Positions 33,370 through 43,901 of a stretch of 64,000 nt of DNA are shown one piece after another; the stretch's first letter is position 1, and the number at the start of each line of letters is the position of its first letter. Origin of the DNA: Klebsiella sp. WP3-W18-ESBL-02 (lineage in GTDB: Bacteria > Pseudomonadota > Gammaproteobacteria > Enterobacterales > Enterobacteriaceae); assembly GCF_014168815.1 (NCBI RefSeq), contig NZ_AP021972.1, forward strand, positions 4,836,001 to 4,900,000, in the 5' to 3' direction. The notes beneath the pieces were generated by a model. The model was not told the origin of the DNA. It was given only the letters and a program-made list of their open reading frames with translations, and ran no database searches. A program made the translations under genes and the position numbers.

Positions 33370-34134
33370 TTATTCTTCAGTGTGTTCCGCTTCCGCGTCT
33401 TCATCACGCGTGAGCCGCTTCCCGGCGTAGAAGCGGGAGAAGAACACGCCCACTTCAAACAGACAGTACATCGGGATAGCCAGCAGCGTCTGCGAGAATA
33501 CGTCCGGCGGCGTCAACAGCATACCGACCACGAACGCGCCGACCAGCACGTACGGGCGCTTCTTACGCAGGTCATCCGGCGTGGTCACGCCAACCCAGCA
33601 GAGCAGTACGATAGCGACCGGCACCTCAAACGACACGCCGAAGGCAATGAACAGCGACATGACGAAGTCGAGGTAGCTCTTAATGTCGGTGGAGACGAGC
33701 ACGCCCTCCGGCGCCGTGTGCGTCAGGAAGCCAAAGGCCAGCGGAAACACCACAAAGTACGCAAACGCCATGCCGATGTAAAACAGCAGGGTGCTGGAAA
33801 TCAGCAGCGGCACCACCAGACGGCGCTCATGTTTGTACAACGCTGGCGCCACGAACGCCCAGACCTGGTACAAAATCACCGGCGCAGAAAGGATCAGCGA
33901 AACCATAAAGGTCAGCTTGATCGGGGTGAAGAACGGCGATGCGACGTCGGTGGCGATCATCGTCGCGCCGACCGGCATTTGTTTGATCAGCGGTGCGGAA
34001 ACCAGCTGATAGATATCATTGGCGAAGTAAACCAACGCCAGAAAAATGACGATGACCGCAATAATGCAGTTGAGCAGGCGCTTGCGCAGCTCAATCAAAT
34101 GAGCGATCAGCGGTTGGGTATCTTCTACGCTCAT
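33370..34134 (-). CDS. tatC: Sec-independent translocase TatC
   Basis: Polytopic core of the twin-arginine translocase that recognises the RR signal peptide with TatB. 254 residues (E. coli 258) with six hydrophobic helices. The conserved N-terminal LIELRKRLL (about 11-19) and the glutamate of [10 protein letters not shown] in the third/fourth helix region are present. Starts 2 nt after tatB, so the three tat genes form one unit. The C-terminal tail is acidic ([11 protein letters not shown]). Confidence 0.98.
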   Translation of the reverse strand: MSVEDTQPLIAHLIELRKRLLNCIIAVIVIFLALVYFANDIYQLVSAPLIKQMPVGATMIATDVASPFFTPIKLTFMVSLILSAPVILYQVWAFVAPALYKHERRLVVPLLISSTLLFYIGMAFAYFVVFPLAFGFLTHTAPEGVLVSTDIKSYLDFVMSLFIAFGVSFEVPVAIVLLCWVGVTTPDDLRKKRPYVLVGAFVVGMLLTPPDVFSQTLLAIPMYCLFEVGVFFSRFYAGKRLTRDEDAEAEHTEE

Positions 34135-34136
34135 GT

Positions 34137-34667
34137 TTACGATTTATCACTCGATGCGGGGGTGGATTCAGGCGCAGCGGCCGCAGAAATGTGCTCTTTC
34201 TCTGCCGGTTTAACCCGCTCGGCTTCCTCGGCCGGTGCGTCGACAGGCTTCGCCGTCGCGCCCTCAGTGGACGCCGGCTGAGGCTCAGCGGCCTGCGGAG
34301 GCTCGGCAGTCTTATCCTTTGCCACTGGGTTATGAATGGTATTGGCCTCGTCACTCGCCTTTTCAGGGTCGTTAATCGAGTAAGACCGCTTCATCGACTC
34401 TGCCGCTTCACGCAGTTCGTCCATGGAAGCCTTCAGCTCAGGCGTCAGGCTATCCAGACTCGCTTTCTCCACTTTTTTCAGGCTGTCCTGAAACTCCTGG
34501 AGTTTAAGCTCCTGCGTCAGTTCGTTTTGCACGGTGGTCGCCAGCGAGCGCAGCGCCCGAATCCAGCCCACCACCGTTTTCACCGCCACCGGTAAACGTT
34601 TTGGCCCTAAAACAATCAGGCCAATCACGAACACCAGCAGCAGTTCACTGAAACCAATATCAAACAC
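34137..34667 (-). CDS. tatB: Sec-independent translocase TatB
   Basis: Single-span membrane protein that forms the substrate receptor with TatC. 176 residues. An N-terminal helix [20 protein letters not shown] leads to the hinge GPKRLP, an amphipathic helix and a long charged, Pro/Ala/Glu-rich tail that varies in length across species. It lies between tatA (3 nt) and tatC (2 nt). Confidence 0.98.
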   Translation of the reverse strand: MFDIGFSELLLVFVIGLIVLGPKRLPVAVKTVVGWIRALRSLATTVQNELTQELKLQEFQDSLKKVEKASLDSLTPELKASMDELREAAESMKRSYSINDPEKASDEANTIHNPVAKDKTAEPPQAAEPQPASTEGATAKPVDAPAEEAERVKPAEKEHISAAAAPESTPASSDKS

Positions 34668-34670
34668 GCA

Positions 34671-34925
34671 TTACACCTGCTCGTTGTCGTGGCGTTTCGC
34701 TTCGTCTTTCTTCGCACTTTCCTGCTTATCAGTAATTGATTTTGCAGTGAAATCTGCATCCTGGTCTGCTTTAGGCTTGCTATCGTCTTCATCACTCATC
34801 GCTTTCTTAAAGCCTTTGATGGACGCACCTAAGTCAGATCCCAGCGAGCTCAGCTTTTTAGTCCCGAAAAGCAGAACCACGATAACGACGATAATCAGCA
34901 ACTGCCAAATACTAATACCACCCAT
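34671..34925 (-). CDS. tatA: Sec-independent translocase TatA
   Basis: Pore-forming or membrane-weakening subunit that assembles on TatBC when substrate binds. 84 residues. N-terminal membrane helix (about 5-20, [16 protein letters not shown]) is followed by FGTKKL hinge, amphipathic helix and acidic tail. First of tatABC; a 76-nt gap separates it from ubiB. Confidence 0.98.
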   Translation of the reverse strand: MGGISIWQLLIIVVIVVLLFGTKKLSSLGSDLGASIKGFKKAMSDEDDSKPKADQDADFTAKSITDKQESAKKDEAKRHDNEQV

Positions 34926-35001
34926 ACAAGTTCCTCTGATAGATGATGAAATAATCAGCGCGCATTATACGTTATGCAGCGCCCTGTTAGCGACGCATAA
35001 T

Positions 35002-36642
35002 TCAGCGCGTCTTCCGCCACCCTGCGAGCCATACCACCAGCCCTCCAGCCATAAGCCACGCGGGTGTCAGCCCCCATTCCGGGCGTTGAATCAGTAATAC
35101 TGTACCGCTCAGGAGTAAAACCGCGCCTATACCAAAGAGATAGCGCGACTGCCCCTGACGGGTACGGTGCGTCGCCATTTCCTGAGAAAGCTTCTCCAGG
35201 CTCACCTGTACCTGCTTGCTCTGACGCAGGCTGTCGTACACCAGTTCAGGCAGCTCCGGCATTTTTTCGATCCAGAACGGCGCTTTATCCTTCAGCGCGC
35301 GGAACAGTGCCGGAATACCGACCTGATCTTTAATCCACGACTCAAGGAACGGTTTTGCCGTCTTCCATAAATCTAACTGAGGATAGAGCTGACGTCCTAC
35401 CCCTTCTACGTAAAGTAATGTCTTTTGCAGTAACACAAGCTGTGGCTGTACTTCCATGTTGAAGCGCCGCGCGGTGTTAAACAGGTTCAGCAACACGTGA
35501 CCAAAAGAGATTTCTGCCAGCGGCTTTTCAAAGATGGGTTCGCAGACGGTACGAATGGCAAACTCGAACTCCTCAACGTTCGTGTCCGGCGGTACCCAGC
35601 CGGAATCAACGTGCAGCTCGGCCACTTTACGGTAGTCGCGATTAAAGAAAGCGATAAAGTTTTCAGCCAGATAGCGTTTGTCGTCTTTATTCAATGAACC
35701 AACGATGCCGCAATCGATGCCAATATACTGCGGGTCTTCCGGATGTTCATAGCTGACAAAAATATTGCCTGGATGCATGTCGGCATGGAAGAAGCTGTCG
35801 CGGAATACCTGGGTGAAAAACACCTGCACGCCGCGCTCGGCAAGCAGCTTCATGTTGGTATTCTGCTTCTCAAGCGTTTCGATATCCGACACCGGGATGC
35901 CGTAGATACGCTCCATCACCAGCATGTCGACACGACAATAATCTGAATACACTTCCGGCACGTACAGCATCGGGCTGTTTTCAAAGTTACGCCTTAGCTG
36001 GATGGCGTTTGCCGCTTCACGCAGCAGGTTCAGCTCGTCGATCAGCGTTTTTTCATAGTCGCGCACCACTTCTAACGGGCGCAGGCGACGGCCGTCCGGC
36101 AGCAGGCGGGGAACCCAGCGCGCCAGGCGGTAAATCAGCTTCATGTCCGCTTTAATCACCGGCAGGATATCCGGGCGGATAACCTTAATCACCACCTCTT
36201 TGCCGTTTTCTTTTAAACGCGCGGTATGCACCTGGGCAATGGAGGCAGAGGCCAGCGGCTCAATATCAAAATCGTCAAACCAGCTTTCCACGGGAATATC
36301 GCCCATGGATCTTTCAATCTGCTGTTTTGCCAGCTTTCCGTCAAACGGCGCCACGCGGTCCTGCAGCATGATGAGCTGATCGGCAATCTGAGGAGGGAAA
36401 AGGTCGCGGCGGGTAGAGAGCATTTGCCCGAATTTAATCCATACCGGGCCAAGCTCCTGTAGCGCCAGGCGCAGACGCTCGCCCAGCGGCTTATCCTTGT
36501 GGCGGTTCGGCATCCAGAACAGCAGCCGACGCCCCATACGCAGCGGCAGCGTGATGCGCATTTTAGGTATGAGCTCATCAAGCCCGTAGCTCAAAAAGGT
36601 GCGGATGATAAAGTACAGGCGCCGTAATTCTCCTGGCGTCAT
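35002..36642 (-). CDS. ubiB: Ubiquinone biosynthesis regulatory protein kinase UbiB
   Basis: ABC1/ADCK family atypical kinase/ATPase that supports the ubiquinone-making complex. 546 residues, as in E. coli. The family motif WIKFGQ is near residues 71-76, followed by the catalytic lysine segment VVIKVIRP and the nucleotide-binding HADMHPGN and GIDCG motifs. Two hydrophobic helices are at the C-terminus (about 500-540). Start overlaps the ubiJ stop by 4 nt, so it is coupled in ubiE-ubiJ-ubiB. Confidence 0.98.
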   Translation of the reverse strand: MTPGELRRLYFIIRTFLSYGLDELIPKMRITLPLRMGRRLLFWMPNRHKDKPLGERLRLALQELGPVWIKFGQMLSTRRDLFPPQIADQLIMLQDRVAPFDGKLAKQQIERSMGDIPVESWFDDFDIEPLASASIAQVHTARLKENGKEVVIKVIRPDILPVIKADMKLIYRLARWVPRLLPDGRRLRPLEVVRDYEKTLIDELNLLREAANAIQLRRNFENSPMLYVPEVYSDYCRVDMLVMERIYGIPVSDIETLEKQNTNMKLLAERGVQVFFTQVFRDSFFHADMHPGNIFVSYEHPEDPQYIGIDCGIVGSLNKDDKRYLAENFIAFFNRDYRKVAELHVDSGWVPPDTNVEEFEFAIRTVCEPIFEKPLAEISFGHVLLNLFNTARRFNMEVQPQLVLLQKTLLYVEGVGRQLYPQLDLWKTAKPFLESWIKDQVGIPALFRALKDKAPFWIEKMPELPELVYDSLRQSKQVQVSLEKLSQEMATHRTRQGQSRYLFGIGAVLLLSGTVLLIQRPEWGLTPAWLMAGGLVVWLAGWRKTR

Positions 36643-37244
36643 TTCCCCTCCAGTTTTTCCAACCGTTTGGTCAGCGCCGCAAGCTCACGCTCGACCGCCG
36701 CCGTCTCTTCCGCAAACCAGGCAACTTCCAGGGCACCCGGCGCCAGACGCCACTCTTCGGTCAGCGTTTCAGCCACATAGCGCTGCTGACGCGCCAGACC
36801 GTGCTGTAAGCACTTCGCCCCGCCGCGCAGCAGTTTGCTGACGCCCTCGGCGGCGATATCGCCGGTATAGGGCGCAAGCAGCTCGGCCGGGTCAAACTCG
36901 GCAAGATCGGCCAGCGATACCAGGTTTTGTACCACCTGGAGATCGCCCTGCACTTCCAAATCGTTATTGCGGATAAGCGCGGTCAACTGCTGGCGATTGC
37001 GCAGCTGTGGTAACACGCTGAGGCGGGTGATGACGGTGCAATCAGCCTCGCCTTCCCACGCGCCCAGCACGTCGACCTGACGCTCGCTGAAGACCAGCAC
37101 CAGCGGCGAGGAAAATTCTTTGAGCTCAATGCGCAGTACTTTCCCGATAAGGCGCTGACGGGCAGGCTTTAACGCTTTTTCGCGCCACAGCAGCGCGTTA
37201 ATAGCGGTCTCGATGCTGCCGGTCATTAAGGGTTTTAAAGGCAT
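36639..37244 (-). CDS. ubiJ: Ubiquinone biosynthesis accessory factor UbiJ
   Basis: SCP2-domain lipid-binding protein that, with UbiK, helps hold the soluble ubiquinone assembly complex. 201 residues from [10 protein letters not shown] at 37244; four further upstream codons are open. The N-terminal SCP2 domain covers about 15-115 and the C-terminus is a coiled-coil-like helix ([18 protein letters not shown]). It follows ubiE by 15 nt and overlaps ubiB. Confidence 0.97.
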   Translation of the reverse strand: MPLKPLMTGSIETAINALLWREKALKPARQRLIGKVLRIELKEFSSPLVLVFSERQVDVLGAWEGEADCTVITRLSVLPQLRNRQQLTALIRNNDLEVQGDLQVVQNLVSLADLAEFDPAELLAPYTGDIAAEGVSKLLRGGAKCLQHGLARQQRYVAETLTEEWRLAPGALEVAWFAEETAAVERELAALTKRLEKLEGK

Positions 37245-37259
37245 ACGGCCCCCCACTTA

Positions 37260-38015
37260 TCAGAATTTATAGCCGCGGTGCAGCGCGACAATCCCTGCCG
37301 TCAGGTTGTAGTAGTCAACGTTTTCCAGCCCGGCGTTCTGCATCATCGCTTTCAGAGTGTCCTGATCCGGATGCATACGAATAGACTCCGCCAGATAGCG
37401 ATAGCTGTCTGCGTCATTGGCCACCGCTTCACCGATACGCGGCAGAATGTGGAACGAATAGGCATCGTAGGCCTTACTCAGCGGGTCGAAAACCGGTTTG
37501 GAGAACTCGAGCACCAGCAGGCGTCCACCCGGTTTCAGCACGCGGTACATAGAGCGCAGCGCTTTGTCTTTGTCGGTGACGTTGCGCAGGCCGAAGGAGA
37601 TAGTGATCAGATCGAAGGTGTTATCCGGGAACGGCAGCGCTTCTGCGTTCGCCTGAACATATTCCACGTTGCCCACCACGCCGATGTTACGCAGCTTTTC
37701 GCGCCCCATTTTCAGCATGGAGTCGTTAATATCCGCCAGCACAACGCGGCCGGTTTCACCGACCATACGCGAGAATTTTGCCGTCAGGTCGCCGGTACCG
37801 CCCGCCAGATCGAGGACCGTCTGTCCACGGCGCACGCCGCTGCAATCAATGGTAAAACGCTTCCATAGACGATGAATACCGAATGACATCAGGTCATTCA
37901 TGACATCGTATTTTGCGGCGACAGAATGGAATACATGCGCCACCATGTCTTCTTTCTGAGATTTGGCGATTGTCTGAAAGCCAAAGTGCGTCGTTTCTTG
38001 TGAATCCTCAACCAT
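37260..38015 (-). CDS. ubiE: Ubiquinone/menaquinone C-methyltransferase
   Basis: SAM-dependent C-methyltransferase acting in both ubiquinone and menaquinone synthesis. 251 residues, full length. SAM motif [11 protein letters not shown] (about 70-79), motif post-I VLADIN and the family signature LEFSKP and FHILPRIGE are present. First gene of the ubiE-ubiJ-ubiB-tatABC cluster. Confidence 0.99.
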   Translation of the reverse strand: MVEDSQETTHFGFQTIAKSQKEDMVAHVFHSVAAKYDVMNDLMSFGIHRLWKRFTIDCSGVRRGQTVLDLAGGTGDLTAKFSRMVGETGRVVLADINDSMLKMGREKLRNIGVVGNVEYVQANAEALPFPDNTFDLITISFGLRNVTDKDKALRSMYRVLKPGGRLLVLEFSKPVFDPLSKAYDAYSFHILPRIGEAVANDADSYRYLAESIRMHPDQDTLKAMMQNAGLENVDYYNLTAGIVALHRGYKF

Positions 38016-38115
38016 CTCTATGCCTGCTTATCAAGAAAATGTTCATGGAGTGTAACAGATTGGGCGCAATTGCCCTACGATTCCACCCCGTTACGAAATC
38101 CGCTGCGCGGCCGGG

Positions 38116-39525
38116 TTAGCGGCGTTCTGCGGCTAACGAATTGTCATCATTGGAGTCCGTGTCGTCGCGCAGACGAAAATCATCGTCCTGCGCCGTAGCC
38201 TGCTCGACCAAATCCGGATTAATCTCGCGCTTCACCTCAACGCCAAGATGGCGGAAGGCTTCCGCCTGCGTGAGCAGATTGCCGCGCCCGGTAGTGAGTT
38301 TTTTCATCGCCTGGCGGTAGTTATCCTGCGCTTTATCGAGACTCTGGCCAATAGCCGACATGTCATCCACGAAGAGCCGCATTTTGTCATATAAGCGGCT
38401 GGCGCGTTCAGCAATATGTTGCGCATTGCGGCTCTGATGTTCATAGCGCCACAGGTTGGCAATCGTACGCAGCGCCACCAGCAGCGTGGTGGGGCTAACC
38501 AGCATAATGTTATTTTTCAGCGCCTCGCTGATAAGTTCGGGCTGGCGATCCAGGGCCAACAGAAACGCCGGCTCAACGGGGATAAACATCAGCACATAGT
38601 CCAGCGAACGCAGACCCGGCAGTTGCTGATAGTCTTTACGCCCCAGCAGGCGGATATGATTACGTACCGCCGCGATATGCTCCTGCAGCGCCGCTTCGCG
38701 GGTGTAGTCATCGTCGGCGTTAAAGTAGCGCTCGTAGGCCACCAGAGTCATTTTGGCATCCACCACCACGTCTTTACGGTGCGGCAGGCGGACGATCACG
38801 TCCGGCTGCATGCGTGAATGACTATCGGTCGCGATACTCACCTGGGTTTCGTATTCGTGCCCTTCGCGCAGGCCAGAGGCCTCCAGCACGCGGGTCAGCA
38901 CCACCTCACCCCAGTTGCCCTGGGTTTTATTGTCGCCTTTCAGCGCCCGCGTCAGATTGACCGCTTCCTGCGCCATCTGCGCGTTCAACTGCTGAAGATT
39001 GCGAATTTCATGCGCCAGGGTATGACGCTCGCGCGCCTCCTGGCCGAAGCTTTCCTGCACCTGACGGCGAAAACCATCGAGCTGCTCGCGCAGCGGCGTG
39101 AGCAGGCCGTGCAGACTCTGCCGGTTCTGTTCATCCACGCGGCGGTTGCTTTGCTCGAAGATACGGTTGGCAAGGTTTTCAAACTGCTCGCTCAGTCGCT
39201 GCTCGCTGTTAAGCATCAGGCGATATTTTTCATCGCCGTGCTGGCGGGTGGTTTCCAGCAGCGTGGTCACCTCGCGCAGGTCGACCTCTAGCGACGAGTT
39301 GATTTCCCGCAGGTTGCGTAGCTCGTTATTCAGCAGCTCGCACTCTTCGCGCCAGTGGGCATTCTGGGCTATCTGCTGTTTCGCCGCGCTCAGTTCGCCG
39401 TAAATATCACGCTCTTCCGCCAGCCGTTCTGCCCGCTGCTGCGCCACGCGATAGCTCGCCGCCAGCCAGCCAATCACCATGCCCGCAAGCGCTACCAGCG
39501 CATAAATCACCACGGCAATATCCAC
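38116..39525 (-). CDS. rmuC: DNA recombination protein RmuC
   Basis: Predicted membrane-anchored nuclease-fold protein that limits DNA inversions at short inverted repeats in E. coli. 469 residues (E. coli 475). An N-terminal hydrophobic helix (about 4-22) is followed by long coiled coils (about 28-180) and the RmuC domain with DVIVRLPHRKDVVVDAKMTL around 220-240 and MFIPVEPAF. A 100-nt gap separates it from ubiE. Confidence 0.96.
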   Translation of the reverse strand: MDIAVVIYALVALAGMVIGWLAASYRVAQQRAERLAEERDIYGELSAAKQQIAQNAHWREECELLNNELRNLREINSSLEVDLREVTTLLETTRQHGDEKYRLMLNSEQRLSEQFENLANRIFEQSNRRVDEQNRQSLHGLLTPLREQLDGFRRQVQESFGQEARERHTLAHEIRNLQQLNAQMAQEAVNLTRALKGDNKTQGNWGEVVLTRVLEASGLREGHEYETQVSIATDSHSRMQPDVIVRLPHRKDVVVDAKMTLVAYERYFNADDDYTREAALQEHIAAVRNHIRLLGRKDYQQLPGLRSLDYVLMFIPVEPAFLLALDRQPELISEALKNNIMLVSPTTLLVALRTIANLWRYEHQSRNAQHIAERASRLYDKMRLFVDDMSAIGQSLDKAQDNYRQAMKKLTTGRGNLLTQAEAFRHLGVEVKREINPDLVEQATAQDDDFRLRDDTDSNDDNSLAAERR

Positions 39526-39624
39526 AATGCCCCCTGCCTAAACCGGTTATCTGCAAAAAATAGAATTGTGCTGTATAAACGTCCAGTTTTAAAGCAGTTT
39601 CCTGCGAGCGTCCACGCAAAAAGA

Positions 39625-39649
39625 AAAAGGCCGAACGAGTCGGCCTTTT
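39625..39649 (-). terminator. udp terminator
   Basis: Stem aaaaggccga / tcggcctttt with a five-nt loop and flanking A/T runs, 19 nt after the udp stop. Confidence 0.85.
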
Positions 39650-39667
39650 GTCGGGGGAAAACCAGAA

Positions 39668-40429
39668 TTACAGCAGACGGCGCGCCGCTTCCACCACGAT
39701 TTTCACCGCGTGGCTTTCGGTCTGCTTCATGGTCTCTGCATTCGGAATTTCCTGCTGGGTGCGGTTGACGATAACGCCCGCCACCATCCCGGCACGCAGA
39801 CCCTGGCTTGAACACATGGTCAGCAGCGTAGCGGATTCCATTTCGTAGTTCATCACGCCCATTGACTGCCACTCTTCCATGGAGCCTTTGAAGTTTCTTA
39901 CTACGCGGCCAGAGAAGGTGTCATAGCGCTCCTGGCCAGGATAGAAGGTATCAGAAGACGCCGTTACGCCCACGTGGGTGGTCACGCCAACGGCTTTTGC
40001 GGCTTCAACCAGCGCGGTAGTACAGGCGAAATCGGCAACCGCCGGGTATTCCATCGGCGCAAAGTGCAGGCTTGCACCGTCCAGACGGACCGATGCGGTG
40101 GTGACCAGAACGTCACCGACGTTGATATTTGGCTGGATAGCGCCCGTTGTACCGACACGCAGGAAGGTACGAATACCGAGCTGTGCCAGCTCTTCTACGG
40201 CGATAGAGGTTGATGGGCCACCGATACCGGTTGAGCACACGATAACCGGCTTGCCGTCGAGTTCAGCACGCCAGGAGGTAAATTCACGATGCGATGCCAG
40301 TTTGACCGGCTTTTCCATCAGCGCGGCGATCTTTTCCACACGCTCCGGGTCACCGGGGACGATAGCTAACGTCGCCCCTTGTAGGTCGTTTTTAGTGAGG
40401 CCGAGATGAAAAACATCAGACTTGGACAT
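39668..40429 (-). CDS. udp: Uridine phosphorylase
   Basis: Splits uridine with phosphate to uracil and ribose-1-phosphate in pyrimidine salvage. 253 residues, full length. Nucleoside phosphorylase motifs [12 protein letters not shown] (about 24-35), [16 protein letters not shown] (phosphate and ribose site) and NYEMESATL (ribose-binding glutamates) are visible. It has its own promoter and terminator. Two CRP-like sites upstream are spaced as in E. coli CytR-controlled promoters. Confidence 0.99.
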   Translation of the reverse strand: MSKSDVFHLGLTKNDLQGATLAIVPGDPERVEKIAALMEKPVKLASHREFTSWRAELDGKPVIVCSTGIGGPSTSIAVEELAQLGIRTFLRVGTTGAIQPNINVGDVLVTTASVRLDGASLHFAPMEYPAVADFACTTALVEAAKAVGVTTHVGVTASSDTFYPGQERYDTFSGRVVRNFKGSMEEWQSMGVMNYEMESATLLTMCSSQGLRAGMVAGVIVNRTQQEIPNAETMKQTESHAVKIVVEAARRLL

Positions 40430-40477
40430 AAAGAACTCCTCTGTGGTTCAGTTTTGTCAGAAGAAGCAAAAATGTAC

Positions 40478-40483
40478 TTTATA
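40478..40483 (-). promoter_or_regulatory. udp promoter -10
   Basis: TATAAA on the minus strand, about 50 nt upstream of the udp start and correctly placed relative to the proximal CRP-like site for a class II CRP promoter. Confidence 0.6.
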
Positions 40484-40502
40484 GAAGACCATGACTCTTT
40501 TT

Positions 40503-40518
40503 CGTGACTACCATCACT
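40503..40518 (-). promoter_or_regulatory. Proximal CRP-like site of udp
   Basis: CGTGA-N6-TCACT, one mismatch in each half against TGTGA-N6-TCACA. Its centre is about 40 bp from the expected transcription start. Confidence 0.65.
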
Positions 40519-40554
40519 AAGAACTAAAATTATTACATTCAATTCCACTTAATT

Positions 40555-40570
40555 AGTGATTTACATCACA
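40555..40570 (-). promoter_or_regulatory. Distal CRP-like site of udp
   Basis: AGTGA-N6-TCACA, one mismatch from consensus, centred 52 bp from the proximal site. This spacing is that of CRP1/CRP2 pairs flanking a CytR site. It might also act on the divergent gene at 40668. Confidence 0.65.
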
Positions 40571-40667
40571 TTAACAAGTTATTGTTAATTCCTGCTGCAC
40601 AAAAATACGTCGCATTGAGGCACTGTTATTTGGCTATGCGTTTATTTAAAAGGGTACGGAGAATGCC

Positions 40668-41480
40668 ATGACAACCAACAAACAACCTGGATTTGCCCCT
40701 GCTGCTTCACCTCATGCCTCAACAACCGTTCATACGCCCGGAGAGGCCATTACGGCGGGTGAAACCTCTATTCCGTCACAGGGCGATATGCTGCCAGCCT
40801 ATCACGCGCGGCCAAAGCACAGCGATGCGCCGCTACCGGTAATCATCGTAGTGCAGGAGATTTTTGGCGTCCATGAACACATCCGCGATATCTGCCGCCG
40901 GCTGGCGCTGGAAGGGTATCTGGCCATCGCCCCGGAGCTCTATTTCCGCGAGGGCGATCCGAATGATTATGATGACATCCCCTCGCTGTTCAGCGGCCTG
41001 GTGACCAAAGTTCCCGATGCGCAGGTGCTGGCCGATCTCGACCACGTCGCCAGCTGGGCGGCCCGCAACGGCGGCGATGCCAACCGCCTGGCGATCACCG
41101 GCTTCTGCTGGGGCGGGCGCATTACGTGGCTGTACGCCGCGCACAACCCGCAGCTGAAAGCGGCCGTCGCCTGGTACGGTCGTCTGACGGGAGACAAAAC
41201 GCTGAATAGCCCTAAACATCCGGTCGATATCGCCGTCGATCTCAATGCGCCGGTGCTAGGTCTGTACGGCGGTGAAGATACCGGTATTTCACTCGATTCG
41301 GTGGAAACCATGCGTCAGGCGCTGCGGGCAGCAAACGCCAAAGCGGAAATCGTGGTTTATCCAGATGCGGGCCATGCCTTCAACGCTGACTACCGCCCGA
41401 GCTATCACGAGGAGTCGGCGAAAGATGGCTGGCAGCGCATGCTGGCGTGGTTCGCACAGTACAACGGCAAGAAAGGCTAA
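40668..41480 (+). CDS. ysgA: Dienelactone hydrolase family protein
   Basis: Alpha/beta hydrolase of the carboxymethylenebutenolidase type, 270 residues, orthologue of E. coli YsgA (also called DlhH). The nucleophile sits in GFCWGG, where cysteine replaces the usual serine, as in dienelactone hydrolases; the acid and histidine lie in YGGEDTGI and DAGHAFN. The physiological substrate is not established. The N-terminal 30 residues are Pro/Thr/Ser-rich. Divergent from udp; shares a bidirectional terminator with metE. Confidence 0.95.
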   Translation: MTTNKQPGFAPAASPHASTTVHTPGEAITAGETSIPSQGDMLPAYHARPKHSDAPLPVIIVVQEIFGVHEHIRDICRRLALEGYLAIAPELYFREGDPNDYDDIPSLFSGLVTKVPDAQVLADLDHVASWAARNGGDANRLAITGFCWGGRITWLYAAHNPQLKAAVAWYGRLTGDKTLNSPKHPVDIAVDLNAPVLGLYGGEDTGISLDSVETMRQALRAANAKAEIVVYPDAGHAFNADYRPSYHEESAKDGWQRMLAWFAQYNGKKG

Positions 41481-41495
41481 CATTTCAGTAAAAAG

Positions 41496-41524
41496 AAAAC
41501 GGAGGCAACCGCCTCCGTTTTTTT
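41496..41524. terminator. Bidirectional terminator between ysgA and metE
   Basis: Stem aaacggaggc / gcctccgttt with loop AACC, an A-run before and a T-run after, between two convergent genes. Confidence 0.9.
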
Positions 41525-43784
41525 ATCCCTGACGCAAATTCTGCGCCGCCTTCACCATATTTGCCAACGCCGCTCGCGTTTCCGGCCAGCCGCGCGTCTT
41601 CAGGCCGCAGTCCGGGTTTACCCACAAGCGCTCCGCCGGAATACGCTGCGCCGCTTTCTTCAACAGCGCTTCAATCCACTCCACGCTCGGGACGTTCGGC
41701 GAGTGAATATCGTAGACACCCGGCCCGATCTCGTTTGGATAATCGAACGCCTCAAACGACTCCAGCAGCTCCATGTCGGAACGCGAGGTTTCGATAGTAA
41801 TCACATCAGCATCAAGCGCGGCAATGGAATCCATAATGTCGTTGAACTCGCAGTAACACATATGGGTGTGGATCTGGGTTTCATCCTTCGCCACTGCGGC
41901 GTTGATACGGAAGGCCTCCACGCCCCACGCCAGATAGGCAGCCCAATCACTGCGACGCAGCGGCAGCCCTTCACGCAGCGCCGGTTCATCAATCTGGATA
42001 ATACCAATCCCCGCCGCCTCGAGATCTGCCACTTCGTCGCGCAGCGCCAGCGCAATTTGTTTGGCGATGGTTTCGCGGGTCACATCTTCGCGTGGGAACG
42101 ACCAGCAAAGAATGGTCACTGGGCCAGTCAACATCCCTTTTACCGGTTTGTCGGTCAGCGTCTGCGCGTACTTCGCCCACTCCACGGTTATCGGTTCCGG
42201 GCGGCTTACGTCGCCAATCACCACTGGCGGCTTCACGCAGCGGGAGCCATAGCTCTGCACCCAGCCATTCTGGGTGAAGACGAAGCCGTCCAGGTGCTCC
42301 CCAAAGTACTCCACCATGTCATTACGCTCGGCTTCGCCGTGCACCAGTACGTCGAGGCCCAGACGCTCTTGTTCAATAATCGCCTGCTTAATGTGTTCAG
42401 CAATTCCGGTGCGATAGCGGTTTGCATCGAGATTGCCCTTTTTAAAGTCCAGACGCAGGCCGCGTATCTCGGTCGTTTGCGGGAACGAACCAATTGTGGT
42501 GGTCGGCCACGCGGGTAAATTAAAGCGCTCACGCTGCGCGGCCGCACGGGTCGGGTACGCACTGGTTCGCTGGCTATCCTGTGCGGTAATTGCCGCCAGC
42601 CGTTTTTCAACCGCCGGGTTATGCACGCGGGTCGAGTGACGACGAGCCTGAATCGGCGCGCTCCACTCAACAATACCCGTCGTGTCACCGCTGTTCAGCG
42701 CATCACGCAGCAGTGCCAGTTCGCCACATTTTTGCAGGGCGAAGGCAAACCAGCTCTTCACTTCAGCATCCAGTCGGGTTTCCACACTCAGATCGATGGG
42801 GCTATGCAACAGCGAGCAAGAAGAGGCAACCCACAGCGCTCGCTTGCCGACGATATCTTTAATTTGCGCGTATTTTTCGCTGAGATCGGCGCGCCAGACG
42901 TTACGACCATTGATCAGGCCAGCGGAGAGCAGCCAGTCTGCAGGCAGGCGTTGATGCAGTTCGCCCACATCATCGTTGCCGTGGACAAGGTCGACGTGCA
43001 GCCCCTGAACCGGCAGCGCGGCGATGGTGTCCAGGTTCGGCGTGACGCCTTCAAAGTAGGTCGTCAACAGTAGCTTCAGCTGCCCGGCAAGCGCATCGTA
43101 TGCCGGTTTGAAGGCATTCAGCCACGCCTGCGGCAGCTCCAGCACCAGCGCTGGTTCATCGATTTGCACCCACTCAATACCGCGTTTTGCCAGCTCGGCC
43201 AGCACCTGCTGGTAAACCGGCAGAATGTCATTCAGCAGGCTCAGGCGGTTGAATGGCTCGCCCTTTACTTTGCCCAGCCACAGGTAGGTTATCGGCCCCA
43301 GCAGCACAGGCTTCACCTTGTGGCCGAGCGCCAGCGCTTCGTCCACTTCATCCAGCAGTTGAGTCCAGGTCAGCTTGAACTGCTGGCCTTTGGTGAATTC
43401 CGGCACCATGTAGTGGTAGTTGGTGTTAAACCATTTGGTCATTTCGGCCGCCGCAGCAGGCTCGCCGGTTGGCGCGCGGCCGCGCCCAATGCGGAAGAGC
43501 GTATCAATATCAACGGAGCCGTCTTTGTTCTGGTGGCGAGCCGGGACATTGCCCAGCAGCAGGCTGGTCGTCAGTACGTGATCGTACCAGGCAAAATCGC
43601 CGACCGGCAGCAGGTCAACGCCCGCCTGTTTTTGCTGCTCCCAGTGACGGGCCCGCAGTTCGCGGCCCACGGTCAGCAGATCTTCACGGGAGGCGTTCCC
43701 CGCCCAGTAGCTCTCTTGCGCTTTTTTCAGCTCGCGATGCAGGCCAACGCGAGGAAAACCGAGGGTGTGGTTTTGAATAGTCAT
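41523..43784 (-). CDS. metE: Cobalamin-independent methionine synthase
   Basis: Transfers methyl from 5-methyltetrahydrofolate (polyglutamate) to homocysteine without cobalamin. 753 residues from [10 protein letters not shown] at 43784; ATG at 43787 is one codon earlier. Zinc ligands are visible in HTHMCYCEF (about 640) and in NPDCGLKTR (about 726). The N-terminal half is a degenerate repeat of the catalytic barrel. Divergent from metR, with MetJ boxes in the shared region. Confidence 0.99.
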   Translation of the reverse strand: MTIQNHTLGFPRVGLHRELKKAQESYWAGNASREDLLTVGRELRARHWEQQKQAGVDLLPVGDFAWYDHVLTTSLLLGNVPARHQNKDGSVDIDTLFRIGRGRAPTGEPAAAAEMTKWFNTNYHYMVPEFTKGQQFKLTWTQLLDEVDEALALGHKVKPVLLGPITYLWLGKVKGEPFNRLSLLNDILPVYQQVLAELAKRGIEWVQIDEPALVLELPQAWLNAFKPAYDALAGQLKLLLTTYFEGVTPNLDTIAALPVQGLHVDLVHGNDDVGELHQRLPADWLLSAGLINGRNVWRADLSEKYAQIKDIVGKRALWVASSCSLLHSPIDLSVETRLDAEVKSWFAFALQKCGELALLRDALNSGDTTGIVEWSAPIQARRHSTRVHNPAVEKRLAAITAQDSQRTSAYPTRAAAQRERFNLPAWPTTTIGSFPQTTEIRGLRLDFKKGNLDANRYRTGIAEHIKQAIIEQERLGLDVLVHGEAERNDMVEYFGEHLDGFVFTQNGWVQSYGSRCVKPPVVIGDVSRPEPITVEWAKYAQTLTDKPVKGMLTGPVTILCWSFPREDVTRETIAKQIALALRDEVADLEAAGIGIIQIDEPALREGLPLRRSDWAAYLAWGVEAFRINAAVAKDETQIHTHMCYCEFNDIMDSIAALDADVITIETSRSDMELLESFEAFDYPNEIGPGVYDIHSPNVPSVEWIEALLKKAAQRIPAERLWVNPDCGLKTRGWPETRAALANMVKAAQNLRQG

Positions 43785-43814
43785 CATATGCCTCTCATGG
43801 AATTTTCAGTATTT

Positions 43815-43838
43815 AGCCATCCAGATGTTTACACATCC
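43815..43838. promoter_or_regulatory. MetJ boxes in the metE-metR region
   Basis: Three tandem 8-mers AGCCATCC, AGATGTTT and ACACATCC resemble the MetJ consensus AGACGTCT. They lie directly upstream of the metR -10 TATAAT (43856-43861) and overlap its -35 region. MetJ with S-adenosylmethionine would repress here. Confidence 0.75.
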
Positions 43839-43901
43839 ATAATCGACAGGTACTGTATAATCCTCAAGCGCAAATTGTTCATGCCGAAGTGAAGGACTTT
43901 C

